Notes under the pieces: generated by a model | Told to the model about the DNA's origin: nothing | The model's input: only the letters and a program-made list of their open reading frames with translations | Databases searched by the model: none | In this document: positions 46,231-58,149 of the stretch, one piece after another | Position numbering within the stretch: position 1 is the stretch's first letter | Layout of the letters: each line of letters opens with the position of its first letter | NCBI GenBank assembly: GCA_030765055.1 | Contig: CM060958.1 | Span: forward strand, 79,258,827 to 79,322,826 | From: Mantis religiosa | Taxonomy: Eukaryota > Arthropoda > Insecta > Mantodea > Mantidae | Direction: 5' to 3' | Length of the DNA: 64,000 bases | Made by a program: the position numbers and the translations under genes

Positions 46231-46650
46231 AAAAAATTGTGATCATTCTTTATTGAACAGCCCTCGTAAGTTTATTCCAAATGAAGAGGATGGTCTATTG
46301 CACAGGATGGTCTATTGCTAGCAAACTCCTTGTAGGCAACTTACTTGTTTTTGTAACCAATTTGGAATTTTAATAAAAGTCATTAAAGTAATTTTTAGAA
46401 AAGCTAACATTTTGAAATACCTTTAACAAATAGTGTAGCTTGGCTTGGGAATTTTCTCGAAACCCTTCTGTCGTAATTTTAGAAGATGCTGAACATATAC
46501 AGTACATTTGATATGTATTGTAGGTTTAGTGGTTGAGTTACACTTTCCAAACACATAGGTAGAGACAGAGCCTAAAAAAATGTATTTGTGTGTAGTCAGA
46601 GTACTAGATAGTAGATAGTAGATAAGATTCAGCGAAAGGCAAAGAGTATA

Positions 46651-47925
46651 TCGAGGGGGACCCAAAAGAAACTGGACTCAGAGGGCGCTGCCACTCGCAG
46701 ACGTAGTGCAGGATTCTCACGTTAGATGGTGTTAGTAGAGACCTTCATGAAACATCTGTGCAGACGGCGTCAGTGTAGAGCCGAACGTGCAAGTGTGGTA
46801 TTGTGTTTCTCTGACAGTTGGCGGGTTACCTCTGCGAAGTCGTTATGGCAACATTAAAAGAACAAAGAGATTGTGTGAAATTTTGTTTCCTGCTTAAAAG
46901 AAACTGCAACGGAGACACGCCAAATGCTTCAGGAAGCTTTCCAGGAGGTCGCTATGAGCCACACACAGGTTTTCGAGTGGTTTGGGCGCTTTAAACGTGG
47001 TGAGATGTGTGTTGAAGACCAAGATCGTTCTGGACGCCCCTCAACATCGCGATATGAGGAGAACATTGAAAAGGTCTGCCAAGAGATCAACAAGGATCGT
47101 CGCCAAACGATCGACCAAATTTCAGCAGCGACAGGAATCAGTTGGAGCTCGTGCCAGCGGATTTTGAGGGAGGATTTGCACGTGAGACGTGTTGCTGCTA
47201 AATTTGTTCCGCACCTTCTCACACAGGAGCACAAAACCATCGCCATGAATGTTTGTCAGGACTTGAAAACAGAGATTGCACGTGATCCAAGCTTCTTGAA
47301 CAAAGTCATTACAGGGGATGAGATTTGGTGTTACGGGTATGACTCAGAAACCAAGCAAGCGTCAAGCCAGTGGAGGATTCCCAACTGTCCCAGACAAGGC
47401 AAGTGAGGTCAAATGTAAAGACGATGATCATTGTATTTTTTGATGTTTGTAGAATTTGCATCGGGAATTTGTATCCCCTGGCCAGACTATTAACCTCACT
47501 TTTACTTGGATGTTCTAAGGCGTCTGCGAGAGGATGTGAGGAGGAAACGCCCGGAACTTTGGCGATCAGGTAACTGGTTTCTGCATCACGACAACGCTTC
47601 AGCACACACGGCCTTACGAGTGACACACTATTTGGCATCTCAGAGATGATCTGTTGTTCCCCACGCTCCGTATTCGCCGGACCTAGCCCCGTGCGACTTT
47701 TTCCTATTTCCAGGAATGAAAAAAAACGGTAAAAGGGGAGCGTTATGGCGATGTGGAGGCGGTAAAAACCACTTCGCAAAGGGCACTGGACAATATCAAA
47801 CTTGAAGAGTTCCAAACATGCTTCCAACAGTGGCAAAAGAGACTTGACCAGTGGAGAATATTTTGAAGGTGAGTGAAGTAATTTTGTAAAAAGGTTCATC
47901 AATAAAGTTTTTATGACACACACAT
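46651..47925 (+). mobile_element. Mariner M6 (third mariner family), 3' end missing
   Basis: The left end is TCGAGGGGGACCCAAAAGAA after TA (46649-46650). The transposase region is nearly complete, but no complement of the left end is found at the right, where the match is lost after ATCAATAAAGTTTTTATGAC. Confidence 0.82.
46845..47870 (+). pseudogene. Mariner transposase of M6, frameshifted
   Basis: The likely start is ATG 46845 (MATLKEQRDCVKFCFLLK). A one-base shift in the AAAA run near 46898 leads into the 160-codon frame MLQEAFQEVAMSHTQVFEWF, GRFKRGEMCVEDQDRSGRPS, GISWSSCQRILREDLHVRRV and NKVITGDEIWCYGYDSETK, with the first Asp in TGDE. Later frames give HHDNASAHTALRVTHYL (second Asp, about 47590) and HAPYSPDLAPCDFFLFP (third Asp, about 47665-47710), consistent with D,D34D. 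A stop occurs in QR*SVV and a deletion follows PRQGK. The enzyme is dead, though this is one of the better-preserved copies here. Confidence 0.9.
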
Positions 47926-47929
47926 ATAC

Positions 47930-49350
47930 ATATTACATGAAACTCTATGTAAATTAGCCTTTGTGGTACTACTTATTTTTGAGTCGGCTCTCTAGTTTTA
48001 GGGGAGCGATTTTGGTCTCGATGTAGACCCTGACCCTAAATGTGCAATAAAAGGTTTTACTGCTGAAATCAAAGAGTTTGTGTAACAGGCTGTGACGTGA
48101 AGAGTAGAAAGTTTATTTAAAATAATTATTTATAGTTAATTTTAAAGTTGATAATTATTGCGATTAGCAAATGATGTATCAATCACCATTTTGAAAGGTA
48201 GGGTCACTCATGTGATAGCAACACACCAGATTTTTAAGCAAGATCTCTGCCGCTGCAGAGCAGAAATGGTAGTGCAACGCTATGTACTGTATAGTTAAAG
48301 GCATTAGAGCGTAAGTAATTAGATCGACACCCCAGAAGAGCAACATATACCACAGTTTATGTTTATAATTCATTCCCAGGATTACAGAACAATCGCTGTT
48401 GAAATGGATTGTATGTGACCCAATACAGTATCATCGTCAAAGTTTCTTTCTCTATGTAGGATGGAATTTAATTCATTTTTAAAAATACTGTATTACGTAA
48501 ACTAGTTTGCTTCATGAATCATCCTTATGTTGTTTTTCGAAGTATTGAGGTAAGCGCTCTCCGATGAATGGAGGCCTTTGGCCTGTATTTTAGGAACTCT
48601 CCTGCGGTTTCAGCGTAAGAGGCCGCTTATAGATCCTTCTAGCTTATTTTTTGTTTTGTAGATTGTCCAGTCAGGCGCAAAGTATGTGAGCATATGTGAG
48701 TTATAATTAAAAATTAATGCAAAAGAATATATTACTACGATTGTATTTTTACCTGCTGTTTACGCTATTAAGAGTAAGCCTTTTACAAGATTAAATTTGT
48801 CATGAAAGTTATACATTAAACCACCCCATGAGATTCACGAAACTTAAATCTGCAAACAATTGCACCGGCCTTGCAGAGCGAACCAAGGTAAAAGGGGAAT
48901 AAATTAAAACTACATTCTGGATGCCAGCTATCAAATATAGAACTGTTTACAGTCTTCAAATTCTTCAAAGAGTGTGTAACTTTTCGGATCATATTGGCAA
49001 CATGTTTGTCATTAATAAACTTACGACAAGATAAAATCAGTAAGTTATGTGAGCGGTTAAACATGAATGCACGAGAAAACCTGGATTTTGATATACCATG
49101 GAAAATGTACAAGTTTTAAAAAGGGGTAACGTTCAATGTCTTTTTATGCAACCATCCATTTATGGAAGTAATTATGATGTCCACTATGTTCAAAGATTGA
49201 CAATCTAAGGTGAATATAGATAAATTCAGTGATCATACTGATATGTTAGGCAACTTCAGTTTTGCTATAAAGAATACTTTTGTGTCCAACTATAGATCTA
49301 CCAGTGATTATTGAAGTAACAGCTAACTAAAAACAGCTAAGAAATCAAAT
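47930..49350. other. Intergenic stretch, nothing recognised
   Basis: Minus-strand ORFs of 64 and 98 codons (48179-48373, 48816-49112) have no motif. Confidence 0.45.
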
Positions 49351-49353
49351 ATA

Positions 49354-49712
49354 AACCTCCTCCTTCTCCTCCTCTTCCTCCTCCTGCTCCTCCTCCTCCT
49401 CCTCCTCCTCCTTCACCTTCTCCTTCTCCTGCTCTTACCCCTCCTCCTCATACTCCTACTCCTCCTTTTTCTCCTTCTTCCTCTTCATCCTCCTCTTCTT
49501 CCTCTCCTTCCTGTCCTTCCCCTGCTTCCTCTCCTTCCTCTCCTTCCTCTTCTTCCTCTTCTTCCTCTTCTTCCTCTTCTTCATCTTCTTCTGCTTACTC
49601 TTCCCATTCTTCTTCTGCTTCCTCTTCCTCTTCTAATTCTTCCTCTTCTTCCCCTTCTTCCTCTTCCTCTTCCTCCTCTTCTTCTTCCTCCTCCTCTTCT
49701 TCTTTTTCTCGT
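49354..49712. repeat. Imperfect (TCC/TTC)n pyrimidine tract, about 360 bp
   Basis: One strand is almost purely C and T, made of mixed CTC and TTC triplets, with a few interruptions. Strand-asymmetric mirror-repeat tracts of this kind can form triplex DNA. Confidence 0.95.
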
Positions 49713-49714
49713 TT

Positions 49715-51630
49715 TTAATTTGTTTAAACACCAAAGCGTTTTATTTTCTATTGCCAAAATATGACATGTACTTTATTCGCAGAATTCATAGGCGTGAGAG
49801 ATAAAAGATCTGGAATATTGAATTCACACAACTTTCTCTACATAGTCTTTTACAAACTTCACTTACGAATTATTGTTCTGTCTACTTCGTGTTAGACCTA
49901 ATTTTTGTTTATACGTGTACATATTTCATTTTAACTATAAGAAGAGTACACCAGCCTAAAGTGAATAACTGCACATTTAAAAAGCCAATCCTTTGAAATG
50001 ATGTTAAAGTTATGGATCCTTTGCAAGACTGAGCAAAGTAAACAGGAATAGGAACTCACTACAAAAAACAAAAACAAACATATATTTTAAAATTCTAACG
50101 AATAAAAAATAAATCAATAAAGTTTATAATCCACATTTTAACTAAATTGTATCTGATGATGGGATCTTAATTTTCTGTACAGTAGTGTTTTGCCTATAGA
50201 CTACAATTTATCAGTTATTCATAAGAAACGCAACTTCACAACTCATTCACTAATTATCCTGCATAAACATTCTATTTTAAAGCAATTTATAAATATACGG
50301 TATTTTAATCAGCTTCTTTAGACTTATTGTAGACAAAATAAAACATGAAATGTTTTCCCATAAACGGTAGTTTGGGGCTGGGCTATTTTCTAGAAAATGT
50401 TTGTCTTATATTTGGAAGACTGTCTCTTCGTTTAAATCGTTCACTCATGTCTTCTTTTTCAAAAGTTCTTTAGGAGTTTTTCGAAGTCTCTAAACTGCAC
50501 ATTTCCGATGATATCTCTGTATCAGTTCGTGAATGAGTTAAGTTCATTCCTTATTTACTTACTTCGTCAAGAAAGTAAAACCGTAAAAGTGCTTAGGTAT
50601 ATATGAATGTTTAAACAAGTAATAAAATATCTCAAAAACGTTGGTGTAATTAAATTTATTGCACAAAATATTGTTTATCTTAATCAAATGGAAGTTATTT
50701 GTAGTAACATTTCGACTACTTCTTGATGGTTTACCAGTGTCTTAAAGTCATTCACATTTGAAAGTACTTCACTGGCTATTTATAGAACATTTGAGATACA
50801 AATTTATTCAAGCTGGTAAATATTTAAGCAATAGAGTATTTTAATAAAAATATTATAACAAATACTTTTTGGAAAATAAGGAATTGCTCAACTTCATCTC
50901 CCTGGAAGATACTGAACGTAAATACAAAATTTTCAACTTTGACCTATAGTGTTCCACACACCAGTGTGTTGATACCTTCAGGGACCTCAAGACGTGAATT
51001 TTAGGTGATATCTCGGTATCAAATATTTGGGTGGAATGCAATCTTCCTCTAGTTACTATAAATGAGAGAGAGAGGAAGAAAGAAAGAGAGATACAGGGGT
51101 ACTAGATCAAAACATGGCAAAGAGTTAACATGAAGAAGTGAGAAATTTACGGGGTAACTTTTGTCTTATGTAATTTAATAACGGCGTACAGCTGAGGGCT
51201 CCGCTAGTTTTAAATATGAATAGATTTAGAAACTGTAGTATGAACGGCTATGATTAAAATTATACAATGTCTTTCATATTTATCTAAAATGTATATAGAA
51301 AGCTGTGCTATGCCGTTTCACAACTGGAAGAAATAACTCGAACTAATCTGGTGATAGTTTCAACGATTTCCTAACTTACACCACGACATATGTTCCGTGT
51401 ACAGCTTTCGCCCTTAAGTAGAGCAACCCGCTGTGCAAATGAGGCAGTTTAGTTGCCTGCTTTTAAGGAGCTAAGATTGAAAATAAGATTTCATCAAGTG
51501 CCATCACCTGAGGCAACACAATTTGTGTTTGGTATATGCGCAACACTCTGTAAATACTACCTTATATCCAATTTACAGAGTCTATAAATGATTCAGCCGT
51601 TTTCAAAACGCTATACTCACCGAAGTATTA
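49715..51630. other. AT-rich stretch, nothing recognised
   Basis: Only a short GA-rich patch at 51065-51095 and small ORFs. Confidence 0.5.
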
Positions 51631-51800
51631 CTCGTACGAGGATGGGTCAGAACGTAATGCCTCCTATTTTTTCCCCTTAAATACGTAAGTTATGTGAAAA
51701 CTTTGATTTTGGCGCAATTACTCAAACCTTCTCCAATCTTCCGCAGTAGTGTTGCAACACTTCCTAAGTCAAAGGTGGCAGCACTGCATCCTCTTGCAAA

Positions 51801-52857
51801 ATGGCTTGCACCGACATTCGTATTAGACAGCGTTCCATGATTGAATTTTTGACTGCGGAAAGTGAAACGCCAATTCGCATCACGACAGGCTAAAAGATAT
51901 GTATGGTGATGCAACGGTGGATGTCAGCATTGTTAGACGATGGGTTTGTCGCTGTAACTAAGCTGAAGGGCAAACACCATTGGCAGATGAAAAGCGAAGC
52001 GGCAGGCCGGTAACTGCAGTGACTTATGCAACCTTCAGCGAGTCGATGACATCATTCATGGTGATCGCCGGGTAACAACAGGTGAATTGTGTCGCAATAC
52101 CTCCCTCAGTAAAGGCACTGTAATGACGATTATTCAACAACTGGGTTATTCAAAAGTTTGTTCACATTGGGTACCAAGAATGTTGACCGCTCAAAACAAA
52201 GAAACAAGGAAAACAATAGCCTCCGAACACTTGCAGCGCTTCAATTTGGAGGGAGAGGAGTTTCTGGTAAAAATTGTTACTGGAGACGAAACTTGGGTTC
52301 AGTTTTTTGAACCTGAATCAAAGAGGCTGTCATTGGAATGACATCACACAACGTCACCGAATGAAAAAAGAATTTAAAACTCAGCGGTCGGAAGGGAAAG
52401 TTATAGCGACAGTATTTTTGGGTTGCAGAGGGTGTGCTTATGATTGAATTTTTGGATTAGGGATGCATAATAAATTCTGTCCAATACGTCAGAACTCTCA
52501 AAAAGCTGAAAGCACGTCTTCGCCGAGTTCGCCCAACAAAAACTATGGCGGATGTTCTTTTGCATGACAATGCAAGACCACACACACCAGCCGTTACACC
52601 ACTGCATAAATTGAGAAATTGGGATGGCAAGTCTTACCTCAACCCCCATATAGTCCTGACTTGACACATCAGACTTCCGTCTGTTCGGGCCGCTAAAGGA
52701 AGCTCATCGTGGGATTCATTTTGAAGATGAGGAGGCTGTGAAAACGTCCATGCGTCAATGGCTTAGGAAGCAAGACCGTGTGTTTTACCACGCTGGAATA
52801 CATGCCCTAGCTAAAAGGTGGACCAAAACTGTGGAGAATGACGGAGATTATATTTAA
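51801..52857 (+). pseudogene. Mariner transposase of M7, frameshifted
   Basis: The likely start is ATG 51801 (MACTDIRIRQRSMIEFL), followed by RLKDMYGDATVDVSIVRRW (HTH) and EKRSGRPVTAV. The frame at 52087-52341 reads SLSKGTVMTIIQQLGYSKVC and HWVPRMLTAQNKETR, then VKIVTGDETWVQFFEPESK with the first Asp. LLHDNARPHT-like codons (about 52558-52580) carry the second Asp. PPYSPDLT-like codons (52640-52665) lead to the degraded third block. There are at least five frame changes, so it is inactive. Confidence 0.87.
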
Positions 52858-52927
52858 TAGTGACAAATTAATCGTCAGTGTTGTAGTTTTCGATCTATGT
52901 AAATTGGATTTAATTTCCTTGGCAGTT

Positions 52928-53118
<191 letters not shown>

Positions 53119-53199
53119 GAGGCATTACTTTTTGACCTACCCTCGTACAAACGTGACTGATATAATTTTTGCCCCTCGAATTACATGGCGAAAGTCCAG

Positions 53200-53780
53200 G
53201 TGGTTAGTCGACTTTCTTCCTTCCATTAATGATAATCACTGCATCACCCAGGCGTTCCTTAAGCTTCATTAATACTCTTGGCAGTAGTTTATGTAAACAA
53301 AGTCCTTAAGGTACCGTTGAAATATGAAGTTACAAACCATTGGATCAGTTGATCTGGGATAACAGAGGTATGGCATCCTCACCCACAATGCGGCAATTCA
53401 TATTTTAGGTAGTTCGAACAATGATGCTTCAATGAGTAGGTGTCCCTTTTTGTTGGAAGATAAAATACCAGAACTTGCAAACAGTTATGAAAACAACCAC
53501 AAAATTGCAATATATGAAGGTAAGATGCACCTTCTGGTAGGGGAAACAAATCTCATACACACTGCTTGTCTGTTAAATTGGTAAATCCCATTCAACTGTT
53601 ACATTTACACGAGGTCTTTTAAGGTCCCACAATGTGATATTAACGTTCTGGGGTGGATACAATGTTACCTCATTGCTGAATATCAATTTGGTGGCAAAAT
53701 AGTTCTTCCTCCAATGCTTTCCACATTATAGCACAAAATTCCAGGCACTAACCATAATCTTCTGACTTCAACTGTTTCAG
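53200..53780 (-). pseudogene. Tc1/mariner-superfamily transposase remnant (FQQDGAPPHW type)
   Basis: Reading the minus strand downward: KLIFSNEVTLYPPQNVNIT (about 53700-53645) corresponds to the FSDEATFH-type block with the first Asp changed to Asn. FIFQQKGTPTH (about 53450) corresponds to FQQDGAPPHW with the second Asp changed to Lys. NMNCRIVGEDAIPLL, then LKERLGDAVI (about 53235), complete the C-terminal part in the correct order. Both visible catalytic Asp are lost and stops are frequent. Confidence 0.6.
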
Positions 53781-53964
53781 GAGATGCAGACGATACGGTT
53801 AGAAATGTAATCATGGTAGTTAAAGCTTCCATTAGTTTTGCTGCATTGTCCGAGTTTGCGGCTGGCTCGGAACATTGGCTTTTGTGGACTGGACAGAAAC
53901 TTGCAGTCAATGTCTGCATCGACCAATGCTTTTCCGTCAGCGTTCTACAGTTTCCAATTACACC

Positions 53965-55370
53965 ACAGAATGCATTATTTGAATGGTTATTCTTTACTAT
54001 TTAAAGTGTTTGAATTAAAAAACTAAAGAGAATATAATTGAATACAAAAGAATAAAGGCTATTTGTCTGGAGAGAAGTAGCAAAAATTAAACGAAACCCT
54101 TGGGAAAATACATCAGTTACATAGAATTTGTTGTACATGGCTGACAAGTAAAATATTAAAACATCTTGACAGAGAAGGCAAAGAGAATTTTAAATTAAAT
54201 TTAATTTTGGAAGATAAGTGGATATCCTATTTTTAGGATTTATGGACGGAGTAAAAAGAAAATGAGGAAACTGTCTCAACATTAATAGATGAAAAGGTAG
54301 ATCCAATTTCATTTTAAGAATTATTGACTGCAATTAATAGCCTCAAAAATAAGGAAACTTTTGGAGTATATAACATTAATAACTAATTAAGTATGCCTTC
54401 ACTCCATTGAAATACCAACTACTAGACTAAATAATATATTGGAAGTTATTATTTATGGTCTAAAATATACAAAGCGTATTTTTAAGCTAATGAAGAATGC
54501 CTGCTTAAACTTTAGCTTTAAAATGTAGTTTAATAGTATTCTAAAATGTTTCTTATTACTCTGGCATGTTGAAAGTAAATATTTACCAAAATAAAATCAT
54601 TTTGAAAAGTCTACCTTTACGAATAAATATTATGATCGTCTATAGTTATAATTTAATGCGGTAATTAGCGATACATAATAGTTCAAGAGATTTAAATATT
54701 GTGTTATTTTGCCACATGTATGATACACAGAAATTCTGTCCCCAGAAATGGTGGTTCAAAGCGCTTGGAGCAGATTGCCCCATGTTTATATTTCCTCCGA
54801 GAAATGGACTTATAGTAAGCCGATTTTTATGAAAAAGTTCTCCAATTAAATCACGGCGGAAGTTTAAAGATAAAACCACAGAAAAATTGATCTGCCTTTG
54901 CGTGTGCGGGGCAGAAAAAGACGTGCTCTATATGCGATAATTACGTGCAGTGAAAGAAGAACAAACCCAAAGAGGAGGGCTGGATTCTGGCAGGATCGGC
55001 TTGATTAATAGAGGACGCCAGTGGACGTGCGAGTATAATGACCCTAACCGAGAAGCAACCCGCATATCAATCTCACTAGTCCTTTTCACTTCTCTTCCAC
55101 GGGAAAAACAGAGAAGCTTATTACGATTTGAACGAAGTTGTAAAAAGCAACTTGAACTTGCAGAAACATTTTAATTAAAATAAATCAATTACTAATCCTA
55201 GTAAAAGTAATTTGAGCCTTTACTGAATATACATGTAATGAAAGTCCCTCAATTTTGATTTTTACAAGATTATATACTGCAGAGTTAGTTATACTCCAGT
55301 TTCTACGTTTACTCAGCAAATTTAGAAAGTTTAGAAGTGAAGATGTAAGTGAACTCTTAAAGGGACTTAA
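53965..55370. other. Intergenic stretch, nothing recognised
   Basis: AT-rich; ORFs up to 77 codons without motifs. Confidence 0.45.
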
Positions 55371-55374
55371 ATGG

Positions 55375-55445
55375 ATCGGCGGTAGCATGTGAGACTTTCA
55401 TTTGAAAGATTCGGGATTCGATTCCCCTCAAACTGGCCTTCAGTT
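55375..55445 (+). repeat. tRNA-like SINE head, degenerate
   Basis: GGCGGTAGCATGTGAGAC followed by a B-box-like GGGATTCGATTCC. Sequence after it does not follow SINE family 1. Confidence 0.35.
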
Positions 55446-55449
55446 TGGT

Positions 55450-56265
55450 AATTTCTTACCCGATTTCCTAAGCGAACCCAACGATTAAAATGATTTAATA
55501 TATTACGTATCATTAAAAAAATTAAACAGTAAAATGATTTATAAAATCATAAAAATAATTATAACACAATAAATATATTAAATATTAGAAGTATATTAAA
55601 ATGTAAAAATAATTAAACACTGAAACTAAAATTAAATTTTATGTCATATACATACATAAAAGCTTTGAAAAAGGTTATATAAAGGTTATATACACTTCTA
55701 AAATAATTTAACAGCTTTTTAAATTAAAAATTCTACAAATCAAAATGTGCACACACTATAACTCATTGGGATGAGCTGTCACGTACAAAAGACTATTGAT
55801 TTTGTTCTAGAAACAATATATTTAAAAATGTTACAAAATGTTTAATAAAACATGAAACCTAATTGTATTAAAATAGCCAAACACTTATAAAAATGTTTAT
55901 AGACATCTATAGAGAAACAATGTATGGCCTAGATGAGATGAAGTCTAGAATAACAGAAGAAATAGGTTTTGTTTGCATTTAAACGAATTTAATGTATTAA
56001 AAGTATACTGTAGGTCTAAATTATGCTATATTTCTGTTTATATAAATACTATTTATAATTGTTTAGCCACTAATATACTCAAAACCCATTTTTAATTTTA
56101 TTTCTATTCAGTACCTATATTTTGTACGGTTATATGAAATATAGTTCTTTTATGTCAGTTATTATAAAATACCTATTATGACAGTACCAGACTGGCTATC
56201 TTGCCCAATGAACCTTTAAAGTAATGGAAAAAACTTTGGCAGCTAAAAAGCGATTACTTACAACA
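55450..56265. other. Very AT-rich stretch, nothing recognised
   Basis: No ORF over the reporting size and no motif. Confidence 0.5.
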
Positions 56266-56267
56266 TA

Positions 56268-57592
56268 GGGGAGATGAGCCCAGTACCGCACATCTAAGGT
56301 TTTTTTTTTTTTTTTCAAAATTTAAAGAAAATGCAATGGAGCACAAGGAGCGTGTTACTATGATCATGAAGCTAATAACATAAAGAAACAGCATTAGTAA
56401 TGAACATTCATGAACGCCCGGAATGTTGACTTTTAATAAATAAATTAAATAATAGTAATAACTGCGCATCTGAAAAGTGTTTCCCAGTACTGGACAGACG
56501 TAAATAAATAAATAAATGCTTCTAAGTAAACAAAGAGGAACTGCATAATAAATCACAAGATAATTATTCTTATCACAATTATTGTATTTTTGAGATAAAA
56601 ACAGAACACGTTCTCTAGAGATTATCACAACAAAATAAAAATATCTTACAACTAATGAAACATTTTTTTAAATACAGTGATGACATCTATCAAATAAATG
56701 ATCTATTGCCCTGTACATTCCATATGTGTCCAACCCTTGCACGATACACTAATTACACTGAAGTCAAGCCTCGTCTGTGATTTCTAAGCAAATGATACCC
56801 TCTGTAAGAAAACCTCAATCCTCACTGGTTTTGGTTCCAAAATTTAATTTTCTTTTAGTCTTCTAAGGCTCCTCACTATTTCCAGTTTCTGTTGCCAAAG
56901 AGCTAGAGCTAGGTTCTATATTTATAGTTTTATTAATGTTAGTCTTGCGTCCCTTTGCTTTTGGTTTGTTCATCTGTTTTTGTGCCTTTTCCTGCAACAT
57001 TAACTTATACAGAGTCGATGTTAATGTTTCAGCAATATATATGGCTACTCCCAGGCTCACTGATCTTTCTATCACATTCTTTATTGCTTGATTCATATTT
57101 TCTTCTAACAATTTTCCTTTCGTTTTGGCCTCCATGTTGACATAATGTATATAAATAAAAATCAATCTAATGTCCGTGCAATTTCAGGGGATAAAAATAT
57201 ACCTTCGCGTACGGTACTGTGAAAATTGCTATCGTACGGTACTGAGCAACTCATACTACGTATATATAACGTCATAGCACGGCCAGATTCTTTTAAACCG
57301 ACACTGTATTTTGTGTTTGTGTAGTCTACTTAATACCAAATAATATGAGTACAAATACTTAATTAGTTCTTCACAGGACAAGTCAGAAGCAATGTGAGCA
57401 AGTTATTAACAGCACAGCTGCAGTTCACTACACGAATTCTCTGAACAATAACTGATTCAAAAGTCAAAGAGGAGGGAAAACTTTCGGTTGGTAACAAAGA
57501 TAGTTGTTTGTCTAGATACACACCATGAGCTTCTTACTATCTATCAGCAACTACGAGATACTGACACCGTGCGGTACTGGGCGCATCTCCCC
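56268..57592 (-). mobile_element. Pogo-like DNA transposon, internally decayed
   Basis: Ends GGGGAGATGAGCCCAGTACC and its complement (one mismatch over about 24 bp), with TA on both sides (56266-56267, 57593-57594). At 1325 bp it is shorter than an autonomous pogo element. The only coding remnant, on the minus strand, resembles the pogo N-terminal DNA-binding region. Confidence 0.75.
56863..57135 (-). pseudogene. Pogo-type transposase N-terminal remnant
   Basis: From ATG near 57135 the frame reads MEAKTKGKLLEENMNQAIKN, then VSLGVAIYIAETLTSTLYKL, which fits the psq-type helix-turn-helix of pogo transposases (EExMxxAIxxV...S...A.....STL). The rest, KAKGRKTNINK and a Ser-rich end, resembles the basic C-terminal tail of such proteins. 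The catalytic DDD domain between them is absent, so this looks like a deletion derivative. Family assignment is by motif pattern only. Confidence 0.5.
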
Positions 57593-57594
57593 TA

Positions 57595-57900
57595 ACGAAC
57601 TACAATTCTTTTAGTGTATTTTACGCTTAACATCAATGTCCAAGTGACATACATACTATGGGTTAATATACTTGAAAGTTTGCTTACAAAAGCTTTTGAA
57701 TGTCACAAAACATCTTTATTGTATAGAGAGTGAAAGACAACATCAAGCTGTCAACTCTCATTGCAATGTATCATGATTATTTCATGCAACTGTCACATGA
57801 TAGCAGCAGCAAAATTAGCTTAAATCTCAGTATACCCTGTACTATTGCATAATACACTTCTCTCCTCCTTGTATATATGACATCAGTGCCAGCAATGAAC
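57595..57900. other. Intergenic stretch, nothing recognised
   Basis: No motif or ORF of note. Confidence 0.5.
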
Positions 57901-57944
57901 CGGGAACTGAGATGAGATATCGCTTTTAAGCACACTTAAAAACC

Positions 57945-58025
57945 ATAGGCCTGAGTCAGGCTTGAACCCATGCCCATGGTATCAGTAGGCCAGTGTCTAG
58001 CCACTGACGCACCTGGATCATCGAA
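57945..58025 (-). repeat. tRNA-like SINE head
   Basis: The minus strand reads GGTGCGTCAGTGGCTAGACA (A box) and ATGGGTTCAAGCCTGACTC (B-box-like). The other SINE bodies of this window do not follow. Confidence 0.5.
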
Positions 58026-58149
58026 GCTGTGCTTTCTCATCTAGCATAATTATCTTTTAATCATTTTCCTTTCATTCCGTTTCTTTTTTATCTGTTACGC
58101 ATACTTCATGGCTTCGTAGAGTATGGCAGTGCCGGACAAATGGCGCGAG

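Larger units (their letters stand above)
42030..46266 (+). mobile_element. Mariner M3 (internally deleted), split by an LTR retrotransposon
   Basis: Left end CGAGGGCTGTTCAATAATG after TA (42028-42029); right end TTTATTGAACAGCCCTCG before TA (46267-46268). Removing the LTR insertion and one copy of its 4-bp duplication leaves 916 bp. An internal deletion joins the region before the transposase start to the middle of the gene, equivalent to about 2056-2420 of M1. M4 has the same junction and 915 bp. Confidence 0.93.

Noticed and set aside
47309..47923. 204-codon minus-strand ORF
   Set aside because: It lies antisense to the mariner M6 transposase; the motif order and inverted end support the plus strand.
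56254..56628. 124-codon minus-strand hydrophobic ORF
   Set aside because: It covers the left inverted end of the pogo-like element and a poly(T) run; composition is that of random AT-rich sequence.
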